NCBI RefSeq assembly: GCF_001942495.1
Contig: NZ_MKZS01000001.1
Span: 6,676,106-6,740,105 of the forward strand
Length of the DNA: 64,000 nt
Direction: 5' to 3'
Source: Moorena bouillonii PNG
GTDB taxonomy: Bacteria; Cyanobacteriota; Cyanobacteriia; Cyanobacteriales; Coleofasciculaceae
Under the pieces are notes generated by a model. It did not search any database, was not told where the DNA came from, and saw nothing but the letters and a program-made list of their open reading frames with translations. Below, in pieces: positions 8,868-18,162 of this stretch (the first letter of the stretch is position 1; the number at the start of each line of letters is the position of its first letter). Position numbers and translations under genes: made by a program.

Positions 8868-10186
8868 TTACCTTTTGCCCTAGCTAAACCTTCCCCTACC
8901 TGTAAGACTAATACTGATTCACCAGCCCGAATCAAGGTTTTACCAATTGGCACCAACGCTAGACCATTGGTATAAGCAAGATTAATCAAATTACCAGAAC
9001 TATGACTACCACTGGCCAGATGAAATTCGTAGGCACCAGCTGCATCTAAACACAGTTGTCCCCACAGGTAAGTTTCCCGGCGTCCACCGGCATGTAAGTC
9101 ATTAGATGCGATCGCTTTGACAAAAATTGGTTTCGAAACTTCCTCCGGTAAACCAGATAGTTTTAACAGTGCTGGTTTAACAAACCGCCAACAACTGACT
9201 AGTGCTGAAACGGGATTCCCAGGTAGACCAAAGTAAAGTACTGGACGTTTTGAACAGGAGGGAGTAGTAGAAAGATCACTTTCTTCTGGGGAATTAGGCA
9301 AGGGGGAGGTAAAGGTAGCAACTGTTAGGGGTTTACCGGGTTTAACGGCAACCGAGTGGATGTGAATCTCTGCCCCGAGCTGGGCTAAGATTTGGTCTAC
9401 ATAATCATAATCTCCCACTGATACACCGCCAGTAGATAGAACCATATCTGCTTGGGATATAGCGTTTGCGATCGCATTTTTTAGATCGTCTGGCTGATCG
9501 CGCACAATCCCCATAGGTATGGGTACTCCTCCCAAGAGGGAGACAAAGGTAGCCAAGGCATACTGATTAGAATCCACAATTTGACCAGGTTTTAGGGGTT
9601 GGTCAGGGGTTACTAGCTCGTTGCCAGTGGAAAAAATTGCCACCCGAGGACGCCGATACACTGTCAATTGGTTACACTGAGCTGCAGCTAAGACGGCAAT
9701 TTCTGGAGCACCAAGCCTAATGCCTGGTTTCATAAGACTTGTTTGGGCTTGGTAAAAAGATGCCCGATGACGGACAAAGGCTTGGGGTTGGGGAGCCTCC
9801 AAAATCACCACCTGGTTATCCTGGAGTTTGGTGTTTTCTTGGATAACCACCGTATCAGCTCCTTTTGGCATACAACCTCCAGTAAAAATCCGTGACGCTT
9901 GTCCGGGTTTGACTTCACATTGGGGTTGATATCCAGCAGGGATTTCTTCGACAATAGTCAAAACTACTGGTTGTTCGCGATTGCAGGATTGGACATCGCT
10001 ATAATGCACGGCATACCCATCCATGGCTGAATTATCCCAGTGGGGAAAATCTAAGTTACTGGTCACTGTTGCTGCCAGAATTCTATTAGTGGCAGCGGAT
10101 AGCTCTACCACCTGTGTTTCCAGCCGTGGGTCAAAGGGTTGAACCAAATTGAGAATGATTGACTCTGCTTCTTGAACTGGTAGCAT
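8852..10186 (-). CDS. moeA: Molybdopterin molybdenumtransferase MoeA
   Basis: MoeA inserts molybdate into adenylylated molybdopterin in the last step of molybdenum cofactor synthesis. The 444-residue protein opens with MLPVQEAESIIL and has the conserved DNSAMDGYAV stretch (about residues 51-60), the MPT-binding motif STGGVSVGDYDYV (about 251-263) and LPGNPVSALV (about 325-334), followed by the C-terminal domain IV. Length and motif order are normal for MoeA. Other cofactor genes are not nearby. The extreme C-terminus (NIKSG) runs into the inverted-repeat unit at 8751-8867, so the last few residues may differ from relatives. Confidence 0.94.
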   Translation of the reverse strand: MLPVQEAESIILNLVQPFDPRLETQVVELSAATNRILAATVTSNLDFPHWDNSAMDGYAVHYSDVQSCNREQPVVLTIVEEIPAGYQPQCEVKPGQASRIFTGGCMPKGADTVVIQENTKLQDNQVVILEAPQPQAFVRHRASFYQAQTSLMKPGIRLGAPEIAVLAAAQCNQLTVYRRPRVAIFSTGNELVTPDQPLKPGQIVDSNQYALATFVSLLGGVPIPMGIVRDQPDDLKNAIANAISQADMVLSTGGVSVGDYDYVDQILAQLGAEIHIHSVAVKPGKPLTVATFTSPLPNSPEESDLSTTPSCSKRPVLYFGLPGNPVSALVSCWRFVKPALLKLSGLPEEVSKPIFVKAIASNDLHAGGRRETYLWGQLCLDAAGAYEFHLASGSHSSGNLINLAYTNGLALVPIGKTLIRAGESVLVLQVGEGLARAKGNIKSG

Positions 10187-10290
10187 TGCCTATTAAGTAT
10201 CAAAGATGAACGATGCAGCACTATTGCATGAAGGACACAGTGAAGGACTTGCGCTGTGGTGGGCGTGAAATCTTCCCTAATTATCCTCTT

Positions 10291-10337
10291 AGGTGCGCTT
10301 TCCGCGTTAAGAATTAAATTCGCCACGGGTCGCACCT
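10291..10337. repeat. Palindromic repeat, family C
   Basis: A 47-bp unit begins aggtgcgctttccg and ends cgccacgggtcgcacct. The ends aggtgcg and cgcacct are inverted repeats. A second copy lies in opposite orientation at 54650-54695, nested inside a family A repeat. Confidence 0.75.
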
Positions 10338-10442
10338 CTTAATCAATGGTAGGTTTTTAGCTTTCATCGGAAATTTCGATTCTGATGCGTTCATTTTCTG
10401 TTGCGACTCTTTCATCCACGAACAACTTTTAGCTTTCATCCC

Positions 10443-11798
10443 GTGACTAGATCAATTATCGATAGATTACGATTAGGGTTATCCGTAGGCATTGCCAAAA
10501 CCGTCACCGCTCTGGTTCGGTTATTAAACCTAGGGGCAGCAAGTGTTCTGCCTGGAGCAATTGCCCGTCGTCTCCAGCCTCAAGTGCTTCCCTTACTCTT
10601 GGCTCAGGTCAGACGAGGTGTGATTCTAATTGTTGGTACTAACGGTAAAACTACCACCTCTCTACTTCTATGCACTATCCTGGAAGACCTTGGTTGGCAA
10701 GTTGCTCACAATAGTACTGGGGCAAATTTGATTAATGGCTTAGTGACAGCACTCCTAGTTCATACCAATGGCATTGGTCAGTTGGATGCTGACTACGCCC
10801 TTTTGGAAGTGGATGAAAATGTACTGCCCTTGGTATTGCTTGATTGTCAGCCTAAGTTTATTTTGGGCTTAAACCTGTTTCGTGACCAGCTGGATCGTTA
10901 TGGGGAAGTGGATACCATTAGCCGTCGCTGGCAAAATGCGATCGCTCCGTTACCTGAGGAAACCGTTGTGGTTTTAAACGGCGATGACCCTACCCTTGCT
11001 TACCTCGGTCAACAGTTACCCCAAAGAGTCCTTTTCTTTGGGTTAAGTGAGCCAGATGTCTATCTTGATGAAATTCCCCATGCCGTTGACTCAATTTACT
11101 GCCCAAGTTGTGGACATCCCCTGGACTATGAGGGTGTTTATCTGTCCCATCTAGGAGACTATCACTGTCCTCAATGTGGCTTTAGTAAACCTCAACTCGG
11201 AGTCAATAGTAGCCAGTGGCCACAAATATTAATTGGTATCTATAACAAATACAATACATTGGCAGCGGGATTACTAGCCATAGAGATGGGAATTGACCGG
11301 GATACCATCTACAACAGTATTAAAAGCTTCCGCGCTGCCTTTGGACGAGCAGAAGAATTAGTTGTGGATGGGAAGCGGGTTCGGATTCTGTTATCCAAAA
11401 ATCCAGTAGGGATGAATGAAACGATTCGGGCTGTAAATGACTTGCAAAAACAAGGTGGAGCATCCACTAAGCTAGTGGTACTCAATGACCGAACCCCCGA
11501 TGGCACAGATGTGTCTTGGATTTGGGATGTGGATACAGAGAAATTAGTGAACTCAGGGGGAACTGTAGTAGTCAGTGGCGATCGCGTTTATGATATGGCA
11601 CTCCGTCTACAATACAGCCAGAATCAAGACCAGAATCAAGACCAGACTAATTGCCAATTGATTATTAAAGAAGATTTATCAGACGCGATCGCTACCGCTT
11701 TGGACGAAACTCCAGCTGACGAAACCCTTCATATTTTGCCTACTTATTCTGCCATGTTGGAAGTGCGGGGACTTTTGACTGGGCGCAAAATTTTGTAG
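10443..11798 (+). CDS. Mur ligase family protein, MurT-like (DUF1727)
   Basis: MurT-type ligases work with the glutaminase GatD to amidate glutamate in lipid II. The protein has the Mur ligase P-loop GTNGKTTTSLLL (about residues 64-75), ALLEVDEN, and a four-cysteine zinc ribbon between the two domains (CPSCGHPLDY ... YHCPQCGF), which is typical of MurT and absent from ordinary Mur ligases. A DUF1727 C-terminal domain follows with LLSKNPVGMNETIR. The frame is open from a TTG at 10401, but those extra residues look like noise from a duplicated tttagctttcatc motif. The GTG at 10443 gives MTRSIIDRL and is preferred. No GatD-like gene lies beside it, so the amidation role is inferred by family only. 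Confidence 0.85.
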   Translation: MTRSIIDRLRLGLSVGIAKTVTALVRLLNLGAASVLPGAIARRLQPQVLPLLLAQVRRGVILIVGTNGKTTTSLLLCTILEDLGWQVAHNSTGANLINGLVTALLVHTNGIGQLDADYALLEVDENVLPLVLLDCQPKFILGLNLFRDQLDRYGEVDTISRRWQNAIAPLPEETVVVLNGDDPTLAYLGQQLPQRVLFFGLSEPDVYLDEIPHAVDSIYCPSCGHPLDYEGVYLSHLGDYHCPQCGFSKPQLGVNSSQWPQILIGIYNKYNTLAAGLLAIEMGIDRDTIYNSIKSFRAAFGRAEELVVDGKRVRILLSKNPVGMNETIRAVNDLQKQGGASTKLVVLNDRTPDGTDVSWIWDVDTEKLVNSGGTVVVSGDRVYDMALRLQYSQNQDQNQDQTNCQLIIKEDLSDAIATALDETPADETLHILPTYSAMLEVRGLLTGRKIL

Positions 11799-11900
11799 GT
11801 ATTTTTAAGGGAGATAATTGGAAATTATATTAAGTCCTGACGAGCGCAAAAATTCTGCAAAAATAAATCTATACCCCCAGTAGAAGCCGATCAAGAAACC

Positions 11901-12728
11901 ATGACTCAAAGTATTGACCCGGTTGTTTTACCTCCTCCTTTCCCAGATCACACCCAACTACCAGAATCAGATGGAAGTTTTGTGAAGAATTTTCAGGAAC
12001 ACCCCCAAAGCATCTTACTTACAGATTCCATTGGACCAGTTTTAGAGCAAATTCATCCCGATGGACACTATGCCATTGGACAAGACTGTGGTATATATTG
12101 GCGAGAAACTGACCCACCCGAAAAAGGAGCAGAAGCTCCTGACTGGTTTTATGTTCCCAACGTTCCCCCTAAGTTAGATGGTGAAATTCGCCGTTCCTAC
12201 GTTATATGGCGAGAATATATCGCTCCTTTAATTGCTCTTGAATTTGCCAGTGGGAACGGGGAAGAAGAACGAGACCAAACTCCTCTATCCCGAAGTGAGG
12301 AAGGAAAAGTCACTAAACCAGGCAAATTTTGGGTTTATGAGCAGATTATACGCATTGCCTATTACGGCATCTATGAAATCAAAACCGGTAACTTGGAGGT
12401 CTATGAATTCCTTAAAGGTTTCTATCACAAAATGAAGCCCAACCAGCGAGGTCATTATCCCATTGAACCATTAGGAATCGAATTGGGACTGTGGCAGGGA
12501 ACCTATCAAAATCAAAACCAACTCTGGTTAAGGTGGTGGGATAACCAAGGTAATCTATTGCTGATTGGTAATGAGCGGGCGGAAGTAGAACATGCACGAG
12601 CTCAAAAAGCTGAACAGGCAATCTTCGAGGCTGTGCCCCGTTTCCTGAAGATGGGACTAACAGTGGAACAGGTAGCAGAAGCCCTGAGCTTGAGTGTAGA
12701 ACAGGTACTAGAACAAGTTGAGGGTTGA
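11901..12728 (+). CDS. Uma2 family (DUF820) putative nuclease
   Basis: Uma2/DUF820 proteins have a PD-(D/E)XK nuclease-type fold and are greatly expanded in cyanobacteria; their targets are generally unknown. Here the core includes AIGQDCGIYWRE, PDWFYVPNV (about residues 81-89), LIALEFASG (about 112-120, the strand with the acidic residue), then GKFWVYEQIIRIAYYGIYE. The C-terminal third is a coiled-coil-like segment (ERAEVEHARAQKAEQAIFEA) followed by the short helix pair GLTVEQVAEALSLSVEQVLE, common in this family. The length of 275 residues is usual for the longer Uma2 type. The DUF58 gene starts 24 bp after the stop, so the two may be co-transcribed by chance. Confidence 0.85.
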   Translation: MTQSIDPVVLPPPFPDHTQLPESDGSFVKNFQEHPQSILLTDSIGPVLEQIHPDGHYAIGQDCGIYWRETDPPEKGAEAPDWFYVPNVPPKLDGEIRRSYVIWREYIAPLIALEFASGNGEEERDQTPLSRSEEGKVTKPGKFWVYEQIIRIAYYGIYEIKTGNLEVYEFLKGFYHKMKPNQRGHYPIEPLGIELGLWQGTYQNQNQLWLRWWDNQGNLLLIGNERAEVEHARAQKAEQAIFEAVPRFLKMGLTVEQVAEALSLSVEQVLEQVEG

Positions 12729-12751
12729 ATAACTGTAACCAGACAATCAAC

Positions 12752-13921
12752 ATGAGCGTTATCAAACACACTACCGAATGGTTAGAAAGCAACTGGGTTA
12801 ATCCCGCCTATGGAGGTTTGCTTTTAGCAGTTATTGCCATCTGTTTCTTTGGCGCTGCCACCAATACCATGGCAGGATGGCTCTATGTGATCAGTGCGAT
12901 TATTTTTGCCCTACTGGTAATTGCCGCTATCTTGCCAATGCGATCGCTTAACCATCTATCAGTACGCCGACGTCCGATCTCACCGGTCAGTGTGGGAGAC
13001 CAGTTAACCATTGAACTAGAAATCGAAAACCCCACCCTCCGGCCTCAAACCCTATTACAAATTCAGGATATGCTCCCACCGGAACTGGGAGCAATGACCA
13101 AAACCCCAGTAGCCAATATTCCAGCCCAAAGTGTCCATCGCTGGGTTTATTACCATCCCACCCCCAAACGAGGAGTCTATCGGTGGCACCAGGTACAATT
13201 GAGAACTGCCACACCCTTGGGATTATTTTGGTGCCGTCGCCGTCGATATGTCAGCGCTAGGGCAGTAGTTTATCCCACTGTACTGCCCCTTACTCGCTGT
13301 CCCCTAGTGGATGAAATCGGTCAAGAGGAGAGTATGCAAGTCCAAAGCGATCGCAAGTCTCAATCAGTTAGCCAAGACCTCACCAAAGCACTACGACCTT
13401 ACCGAGTTGGTGACCCTACCCGTCTGATTCACTGGCGCACCAGTGCTCGTTACGGTGAATTACTGGTACGGGAGTTAGAAGTATTAACTGGTTCTCAAGA
13501 AATTATCATCTGCCTCGATAGCTCCAGTCAATGGCATCCCGAAGACTTTGAACAAGCCGTGATTGCTGCTGCTTCTATGTACTCCTATGCTTGTCGGACT
13601 CAGCCAAATGTCAAATTATGGACACCGATAACAGGGTTATTGCACGGTAACTCAGTAGTGTTAGAAGCCCTTGCTGCCACCCAAGCCGGAGTTGATGGCA
13701 AAGCCGAAGAGCAACCCTACCTACCCCCCTACCTACCCTTGATCTGGCTGACTCAAAATCCTGTTAGTCTTAACTCCCTACCCCCTGGAAGTCGTTGCTT
13801 ACTTTGGCCAAAAGATGTATCCGTGGGGAAGCCAGTCCAACAACTTAAGCGCGATAGTTTGGGAATTGTAATTAATACGACTGAGCCCCTAAAACCCCAG
13901 TTACAGCAACCGATACGATAG
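12752..13921 (+). CDS. DUF58 domain membrane protein
   Basis: DUF58 proteins are usually encoded with MoxR ATPases and von Willebrand-like proteins and may help in assembly of other proteins; no MoxR gene is seen here. Two closely spaced N-terminal membrane segments (about residues 20-60) are followed by a beta-rich region. The DUF58 signature lies around LRPYRVGDPTRLIHWRTSARYG (about residues 214-235, split here across the motif RxYxxGDxxRxIxW). The frame is open to a TTG at 12725 overlapping the Uma2 stop, but the ATG at 12752 is a better start. The tail is rich in proline and leucine. Function is inferred from the family only. Confidence 0.85.
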   Translation: MSVIKHTTEWLESNWVNPAYGGLLLAVIAICFFGAATNTMAGWLYVISAIIFALLVIAAILPMRSLNHLSVRRRPISPVSVGDQLTIELEIENPTLRPQTLLQIQDMLPPELGAMTKTPVANIPAQSVHRWVYYHPTPKRGVYRWHQVQLRTATPLGLFWCRRRRYVSARAVVYPTVLPLTRCPLVDEIGQEESMQVQSDRKSQSVSQDLTKALRPYRVGDPTRLIHWRTSARYGELLVRELEVLTGSQEIIICLDSSSQWHPEDFEQAVIAAASMYSYACRTQPNVKLWTPITGLLHGNSVVLEALAATQAGVDGKAEEQPYLPPYLPLIWLTQNPVSLNSLPPGSRCLLWPKDVSVGKPVQQLKRDSLGIVINTTEPLKPQLQQPIR

Positions 13922-14159
13922 CAAATAAGCTGTGGAACGCAACGGATTATTAACAGAGGTAAGGTCAGGTTTTTTGCAGTCATGTCTGCTGATTTAGGGT
14001 AAAGCAGAGGGTTTTGGTATGTCTTAACACCAATTCAACCCCATCAAAACAATTATCCTACACTATGTATCGGTATCCCAACGATCAACAACTATCCGAT
14101 TTACGTTTAAGACAGTACGATACAATGCTAAAAACTGTTTCACAAGTCAATTTTCCTAA

Positions 14160-14525
14160 ATGACTACATCACCAATAGCTAATCAAGCCAGTGATAGTAA
14201 ACTGGAGGCGATGCAAAACTTTGCTCAGACTTATGCTCAGCGTACTGACACTTACTTCTGTGTTGACCCAAGCGTAACTGCTGTGGTTATTGAGGGACTT
14301 GCCAAAAACAAAGAAGAACTCGGTGCTCCCTTATGCCCTTGCCGCCATTATGAAGACAAAGAAGCAGAGGTGAAAGCTACCTTCTGGAATTGCCCTTGTG
14401 TCCCCATGCGGGAACGCAAGGAGTGCCACTGTATGTTATTTTTAACCCCGGATAACGATTTTGCCGGTGATAAGCAAGAAATTTCCCTAGAGGAAATTAA
14501 AGCTGCGCGAGATAGCATGGCATGA
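14160..14525 (+). CDS. ftrC: Ferredoxin-thioredoxin reductase catalytic chain
   Basis: FtrC carries the redox-active disulfide and 4Fe-4S cluster that pass electrons from photosynthetically reduced ferredoxin to thioredoxin. All seven expected cysteines are present: C34, then CPC (59, 61), CPC (78, 80) and CHC (89, 91). By family knowledge, the second cysteine of the first pair and the last cysteine form the active disulfide and four others bind the cluster. The 121-residue length is normal. The DUF309 gene overlaps its stop by four bases (ATGA), indicating translational coupling. The variable chain ftrV is not in the window. This gene is strong evidence for an oxygenic phototroph. Confidence 0.96.
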   Translation: MTTSPIANQASDSKLEAMQNFAQTYAQRTDTYFCVDPSVTAVVIEGLAKNKEELGAPLCPCRHYEDKEAEVKATFWNCPCVPMRERKECHCMLFLTPDNDFAGDKQEISLEEIKAARDSMA

Positions 14526-14953
14526 CAGCCATAGTACTACCTGAAGAATTTTGGCAGGGTGTCGATCAATTTAATCAGCAAGAGTTTTACGCTTGTCACG
14601 ACACCCTTGAAGCTTTATGGATAGAAGCAGTTGAGCCGCAAAAGCGGTTTTATCAAGGCATTTTACAAATGGCTGTTGCCTGCTACCACCTAGGTAATCT
14701 CAACTGGCGTGGTGCAGTGGTATTACTCGGTGAAGGGATCGGACGTCTCAGTAACTATCAACCAGACTATGGGGGGATTGATGTCACTGAGCTACTATCT
14801 CAAAGTGTTAATCTCCTAGAGGCATTGCAAAACGTCGGCTCAGAGCAAGTTGCTGATTTTGTTAGACAGTTAGAGGCGGCTGACAGCAATGATGTTGTAG
14901 TTGGTGCCGAAGGGGTTAGGGGTTTTCCAAAACTTAAGGGAATTGATGGTTAA
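14522..14953 (+). CDS. DUF309 domain protein
   Basis: DUF309 proteins are small all-helical proteins of unknown biochemical role. The hallmark stretch FYACHDTLEALWIEA (about residues 21-35) followed by RFYQGILQMAVACYHL (about 42-57) is clear. The 143-residue size is normal. It overlaps ftrC by four bases, so it is translated with the thioredoxin reductase subunit. That pairing suggests a link to redox or chloroplast-type metabolism, but this is only context. Confidence 0.85.
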   Translation: MTAIVLPEEFWQGVDQFNQQEFYACHDTLEALWIEAVEPQKRFYQGILQMAVACYHLGNLNWRGAVVLLGEGIGRLSNYQPDYGGIDVTELLSQSVNLLEALQNVGSEQVADFVRQLEAADSNDVVVGAEGVRGFPKLKGIDG

Positions 14954-15151
14954 CCATTAACTTGTTAACCATTAGTTCTTAGGACATGCTTTGAAGGGAT
15001 GAGAAACTTTGTTGGTGCCTAGTCGTCAAAACTAAAACACTTGCCTTAGAGCAAAAAGCCCATTTTCATTCCCAAGCTATGGCTGGATTTGCTTAAACTA
15101 GTAGGCAGAACAGCTTATTGGTATTCGATATCAGTCATCACACACAACAGC

Positions 15152-15634
15152 ATGAAGTCCGACCTTAAATATACTAACCGATTAAGGCATAATCTAGGTC
15201 TAAGATTATTCTTGCCAGTTACCTTGGTAGGTGCGATCGCATTACCAACTTTCCTTAACATCCCCCAAGCACAAGCCCAAAATAAACCATCAGCTGCTGA
15301 TGGAAGTGCCTTGACGGTTCGCTCTGATGTCCAGGAAGCTAACTCCAAAACTGGCGTAGTCACAGCCCGTGGCAATGTCCAAATTAACTATCCCGCTCGC
15401 CAAATACAAGCAACTGCAGCCCAAGCCCAATACTTTAGCCGTGAGCGCCGTCTGGTTCTCAATGGCAATGTTTTTGTGTTGCAGGAGGGCAATAGTATTC
15501 AGGGTGAAACCATTACCTATTTGATTGATGAAGGACGCTTTGTAGCCCTGCCTCAACAGAACCAACAGGTAGAATCAATTTACATCGTTACTGACTCAGA
15601 CAGCACCACATCACCGGCTCCAGGGCTTCCCTAG
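15152..15634 (+). CDS. lptA: LptA-like periplasmic lipopolysaccharide transport protein (OstA family)
   Basis: LptA bridges the periplasm in the lipopolysaccharide transport chain. The 160-residue protein has a signal peptide (charged start, hydrophobic core about residues 19-35, cleavage after AQAQA near 44). It is followed by an OstA/LptA beta-jellyroll with paired repeats such as SKTGVVTARGNVQINYPARQ and RRLVLNGNVFVLQEGNSIQG. The frame is open from 15089, but the ATG at 15152 places the signal peptide correctly. It precedes lptB by 159 bp, and the lptF/G gene follows beyond an inserted IscB element, so the three originally formed an lpt cluster. Confidence 0.85.
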   Translation: MKSDLKYTNRLRHNLGLRLFLPVTLVGAIALPTFLNIPQAQAQNKPSAADGSALTVRSDVQEANSKTGVVTARGNVQINYPARQIQATAAQAQYFSRERRLVLNGNVFVLQEGNSIQGETITYLIDEGRFVALPQQNQQVESIYIVTDSDSTTSPAPGLP

Positions 15635-15793
15635 CTAAATCAACCCCTACCATCAGCCATTATGGCTTAAAAACTAGCTCTTAATTGATAGAATAGCCTG
15701 CAACCACTTATGGTCATTTCCTGGTCATTGGTCAATTCCTAAGGATATAAGGATTATGGACTATTGACTAATGACTGATTAAAGGTGCTATCT

Positions 15794-16522
15794 GTGAAAA
15801 TATTATTAGATAATATCCATAAGTCCTATGGCAGGCGCAGTGTTGTAAGTCGCGTTAATCTTTCCGTTGCCCAAGGGGAAGTTGTAGGGTTGCTTGGTCC
15901 TAATGGTGCTGGTAAAACTACAACCTTTTACATTGCCACTGGTCTAGAAAAACCTAATCTGGGTACAGTTTGGCTAGATGATCAAGATATCACTGCCATG
16001 CCGATCAATCGGCGAGCCCAGCTAGGTATTGGTTACCTGGCTCAGGAAGCGAGTATCTTCCGCCACCTTAGTGTTCGGGACAATATTCAATTAGTCTTAG
16101 AACAAACTGGTGTGCCTCGTGGTGAGTGGCGATTAAGAATGCATTACTTACTCCAAGAGTTTCGTTTGGAAAAAGTCGCCAATACCTTAGGTAATCAAGT
16201 CTCTGGAGGAGAAAGACGTCGAACAGAACTGGCAAGAGCGTTAGCTGTTGGTTCACTTGGACCGAAGTTCTTATTCTTGGATGAGCCATTTGCTGGTGTC
16301 GATCCCATTGCTGTCTCAGAGATTCAAAAAATTATGGCTCGATTACGCGATCGCCAAATGGGAATTCTGGTGACTGACCACAATGTAAGAGAAACCCTAG
16401 CGATTACTGACCGCGCCTACATTATGCGAGAAGGACAAATCCTGGCTGCCGGAAGTGCTGAAGAACTTTATGATAATCCTCTAGTACGTAAGTATTACTT
16501 AGGGACAGGGTTTCAACGATAA
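15794..16522 (+). CDS. lptB: LPS export ABC transporter ATPase LptB
   Basis: LptB is the cytoplasmic ATPase that powers extraction of lipopolysaccharide from the inner membrane by LptF and LptG. It shows Walker A GPNGAGKTT (about residues 36-44), the Q-loop region YLAQEASIFRHLSVRDN typical of LptB, the ABC signature VSGGERRR (about 137-144), Walker B FLFLDEPFAGVD (about 160-171) and the H-loop TDHNVRETL. A GTG at 15785 is in frame, but the GTG at 15794 gives the usual MKILLDNIHKSYG. The length is about 242 residues. The downstream partner gene has been pushed 1.7 kb away by the IscB element. Confidence 0.95.
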   Translation: MKILLDNIHKSYGRRSVVSRVNLSVAQGEVVGLLGPNGAGKTTTFYIATGLEKPNLGTVWLDDQDITAMPINRRAQLGIGYLAQEASIFRHLSVRDNIQLVLEQTGVPRGEWRLRMHYLLQEFRLEKVANTLGNQVSGGERRRTELARALAVGSLGPKFLFLDEPFAGVDPIAVSEIQKIMARLRDRQMGILVTDHNVRETLAITDRAYIMREGQILAAGSAEELYDNPLVRKYYLGTGFQR

Positions 16523-16568
16523 CAGAAGCTATTAAAAATTAATTTAGTGATTAGCAAATCGTAAACAA

Positions 16569-16816
16569 CTCACCGCTAACTCACAACGCGAGTATAGCGG
16601 GAGCTTTTAAGCTCAAAGTTTACCAGTCTAAGTTCTATAAGAACTACGTTATTTCTAAGTGTTCAAGTTCCTACCTGGGGATGCGTAGCTAGTCCCCAGC
16701 TCTAGAACCCAGTTATTAAACAGGTGTAATTGAGTTAAGCCAGTGTAGCTGGGAAAGTACCGAGAAATAACTTTGACTAAGCTAACTTTACCCTAGCAAT
16801 AGGAGGAAACACAGTT
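16569..16816 (+). ncRNA. Candidate omega RNA of IscB
   Basis: IscB systems encode their guide RNA scaffold directly upstream of iscB, with the guide at its 5' end taken from the flank of the element. The 248-nt leader is gene-free and rich in hairpins: the end hairpin at 16569-16603, gagcttttaagctc at 16601-16614, and ctgggg...ccccag at 16675-16699. The leader ends in an aggagg ribosome binding site before iscB. If the rule holds, the guide would come from the bases just before 16569, in the spacer after lptB. This is inference; no expression evidence is available. Confidence 0.55.
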
Positions 16817-18112
16817 ATGCGTGTATTTGTGCTCAACAAAAATCGACAACCTTTAGATCCATGTAGACCAGCAAGAGCTAGGATTCTACTTTCAACAGGT
16901 AAGGCTAAAGTCTATCGTCGTTACCCGTTTACTATAATCTTGACAGAGGAAATAAAAGAACCTATAACTCACGGGTCACAAATCAAAATAGATCCTGGGG
17001 CAAAAACAAGTGGTTTAGCTATCGTCCAAGGAAATCGAGTGGTTTGGGGAGCAGAGCTTACCCACAGAGGCTTTCAAATTCGAGACGCACTAACTTCTCG
17101 TAGGCAATTAAGGCGTGCCCGACGCAATCGTAAAACTCGATATCGTAAGCCCAGATTTCTTAATAGAACTAGATCAAAAGGTTGGTTAGCTCCTAGCCTG
17201 ATGTCTAGAGTTAAAAACATTTTAACTTGGGTTGAAAAGCTGACTAGAGTATGTCCTGTGACTGGTATCTCTCAAGAGCTAGTTAGATTTGACACTCAAA
17301 AACTACAAAATCCTGAAATATCTGGGATAGAGTATCAGCAGGGCACACTTTACGGTTACGAACTTCGGGAATATTTACTTGAAAAATGGAATCGTAAATG
17401 CGCTTATTGTGGGGCAACAGGTACTCAGTTAGAAATTGAGCATATCAAACCCAAGTCTAAAGGCGGTTCCGATTGGCCTTTGGCCACGCTACGCGATCGG
17501 GTTTCTAACTTAGCTATTGCGTGTCACCCATGCAATCAAGCTAAGTCTAATCAAGATATTGAGCTTTTCCTGTCTAATAAGCCTAGTGTCTTGAAGCGTG
17601 TATTGAGTCAAGCGAGACGCCCTCTGGCTGACGCAGCTTCTGTTAATACAACTCGCTGGAAATTATACCACGATCTAAAGTCAACTGGAATACCAGTCGA
17701 GGTTGGCAGCGGCGGATTGACTAAATTCAATAGATGCCGTCAAAACCTGCCAAAAACTCATTGGCTAGACGCAGCAAATGTCGGGAAAGTTGAAACATTG
17801 ATCATTGAAGTAACCCATCCTTTGCTGATTACTGCCAAAGGTCACGGAACTCGTCAGCTTTGTCGAACCAACAAGTATGGATTCCCTGTCCGTCACTGTT
17901 CAAGAACTAAAATTCACAAAGGCTTTCAAACGGGTGATATTGTCCGAGCTGTGGTAACTAAAGGCAAGAAAATCGGTACCTACGTTGGACGAGTTGCAAC
18001 TCGAAAATCAGGATATTTCAATATCTCAACTAAATCAGGACTGGTGCAAGGAATCAGTCACAAGTATTGTCAATTTATTCACAGGAAGGATGGTTATGCC
18101 TATACAAATTAA
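16817..18112 (+). CDS. iscB: RNA-guided endonuclease IscB with an insertion in its HNH domain
   Basis: IscB is the transposon-borne ancestor-type relative of Cas9, a nickase pair guided by omega RNA. Domains in order: PLMP-type N-terminus (PLDPCRPARAR), RuvC-I with D59 in KIDPGAKTSG, an arginine-rich bridge helix (about 95-112), RuvC-II with E154 in SQELVRFD, and HNH with cysteine pairs CAYC (195-198) and CHPC (236-239) around EIEHIKPK. RuvC-III has H315 and D318 (THWLDAANVG), followed by the C-terminal domain. All RuvC residues are intact. Residues 220-227 (WPLATLRD) are an extra 24-base in-frame insertion inside HNH, derived from the ggccacgctacgcga-type repeat. It splits KGGSD from RVSNLAIAC. 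An aggagg motif lies about eight bases before the ATG. Confidence 0.93.
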   Translation: MRVFVLNKNRQPLDPCRPARARILLSTGKAKVYRRYPFTIILTEEIKEPITHGSQIKIDPGAKTSGLAIVQGNRVVWGAELTHRGFQIRDALTSRRQLRRARRNRKTRYRKPRFLNRTRSKGWLAPSLMSRVKNILTWVEKLTRVCPVTGISQELVRFDTQKLQNPEISGIEYQQGTLYGYELREYLLEKWNRKCAYCGATGTQLEIEHIKPKSKGGSDWPLATLRDRVSNLAIACHPCNQAKSNQDIELFLSNKPSVLKRVLSQARRPLADAASVNTTRWKLYHDLKSTGIPVEVGSGGLTKFNRCRQNLPKTHWLDAANVGKVETLIIEVTHPLLITAKGHGTRQLCRTNKYGFPVRHCSRTKIHKGFQTGDIVRAVVTKGKKIGTYVGRVATRKSGYFNISTKSGLVQGISHKYCQFIHRKDGYAYTN

Positions 18113-18141
18113 AGCCTGTCCTCCCTTTCCTGAGTGCCTGT

Positions 18142-18162
18142 CACCTGGGGTAACCCCAGGTG
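18142..18162. terminator. Perfect hairpin after iscB
   Basis: The sequence is a 9-bp perfect inverted repeat (cacctgggg / ccccaggtg) with a three-base loop, followed by tttata. It could end iscB transcription or act as a transposase recognition hairpin. Because lptF lies just downstream, it may also reduce read-through from lptB. Confidence 0.55.

Noticed and set aside
12412-12792. Minus-strand 126-codon frame across the Uma2/DUF58 junction
   Set aside because: Antisense to two well-supported genes, and leucine/proline-rich as expected for shadow translation.
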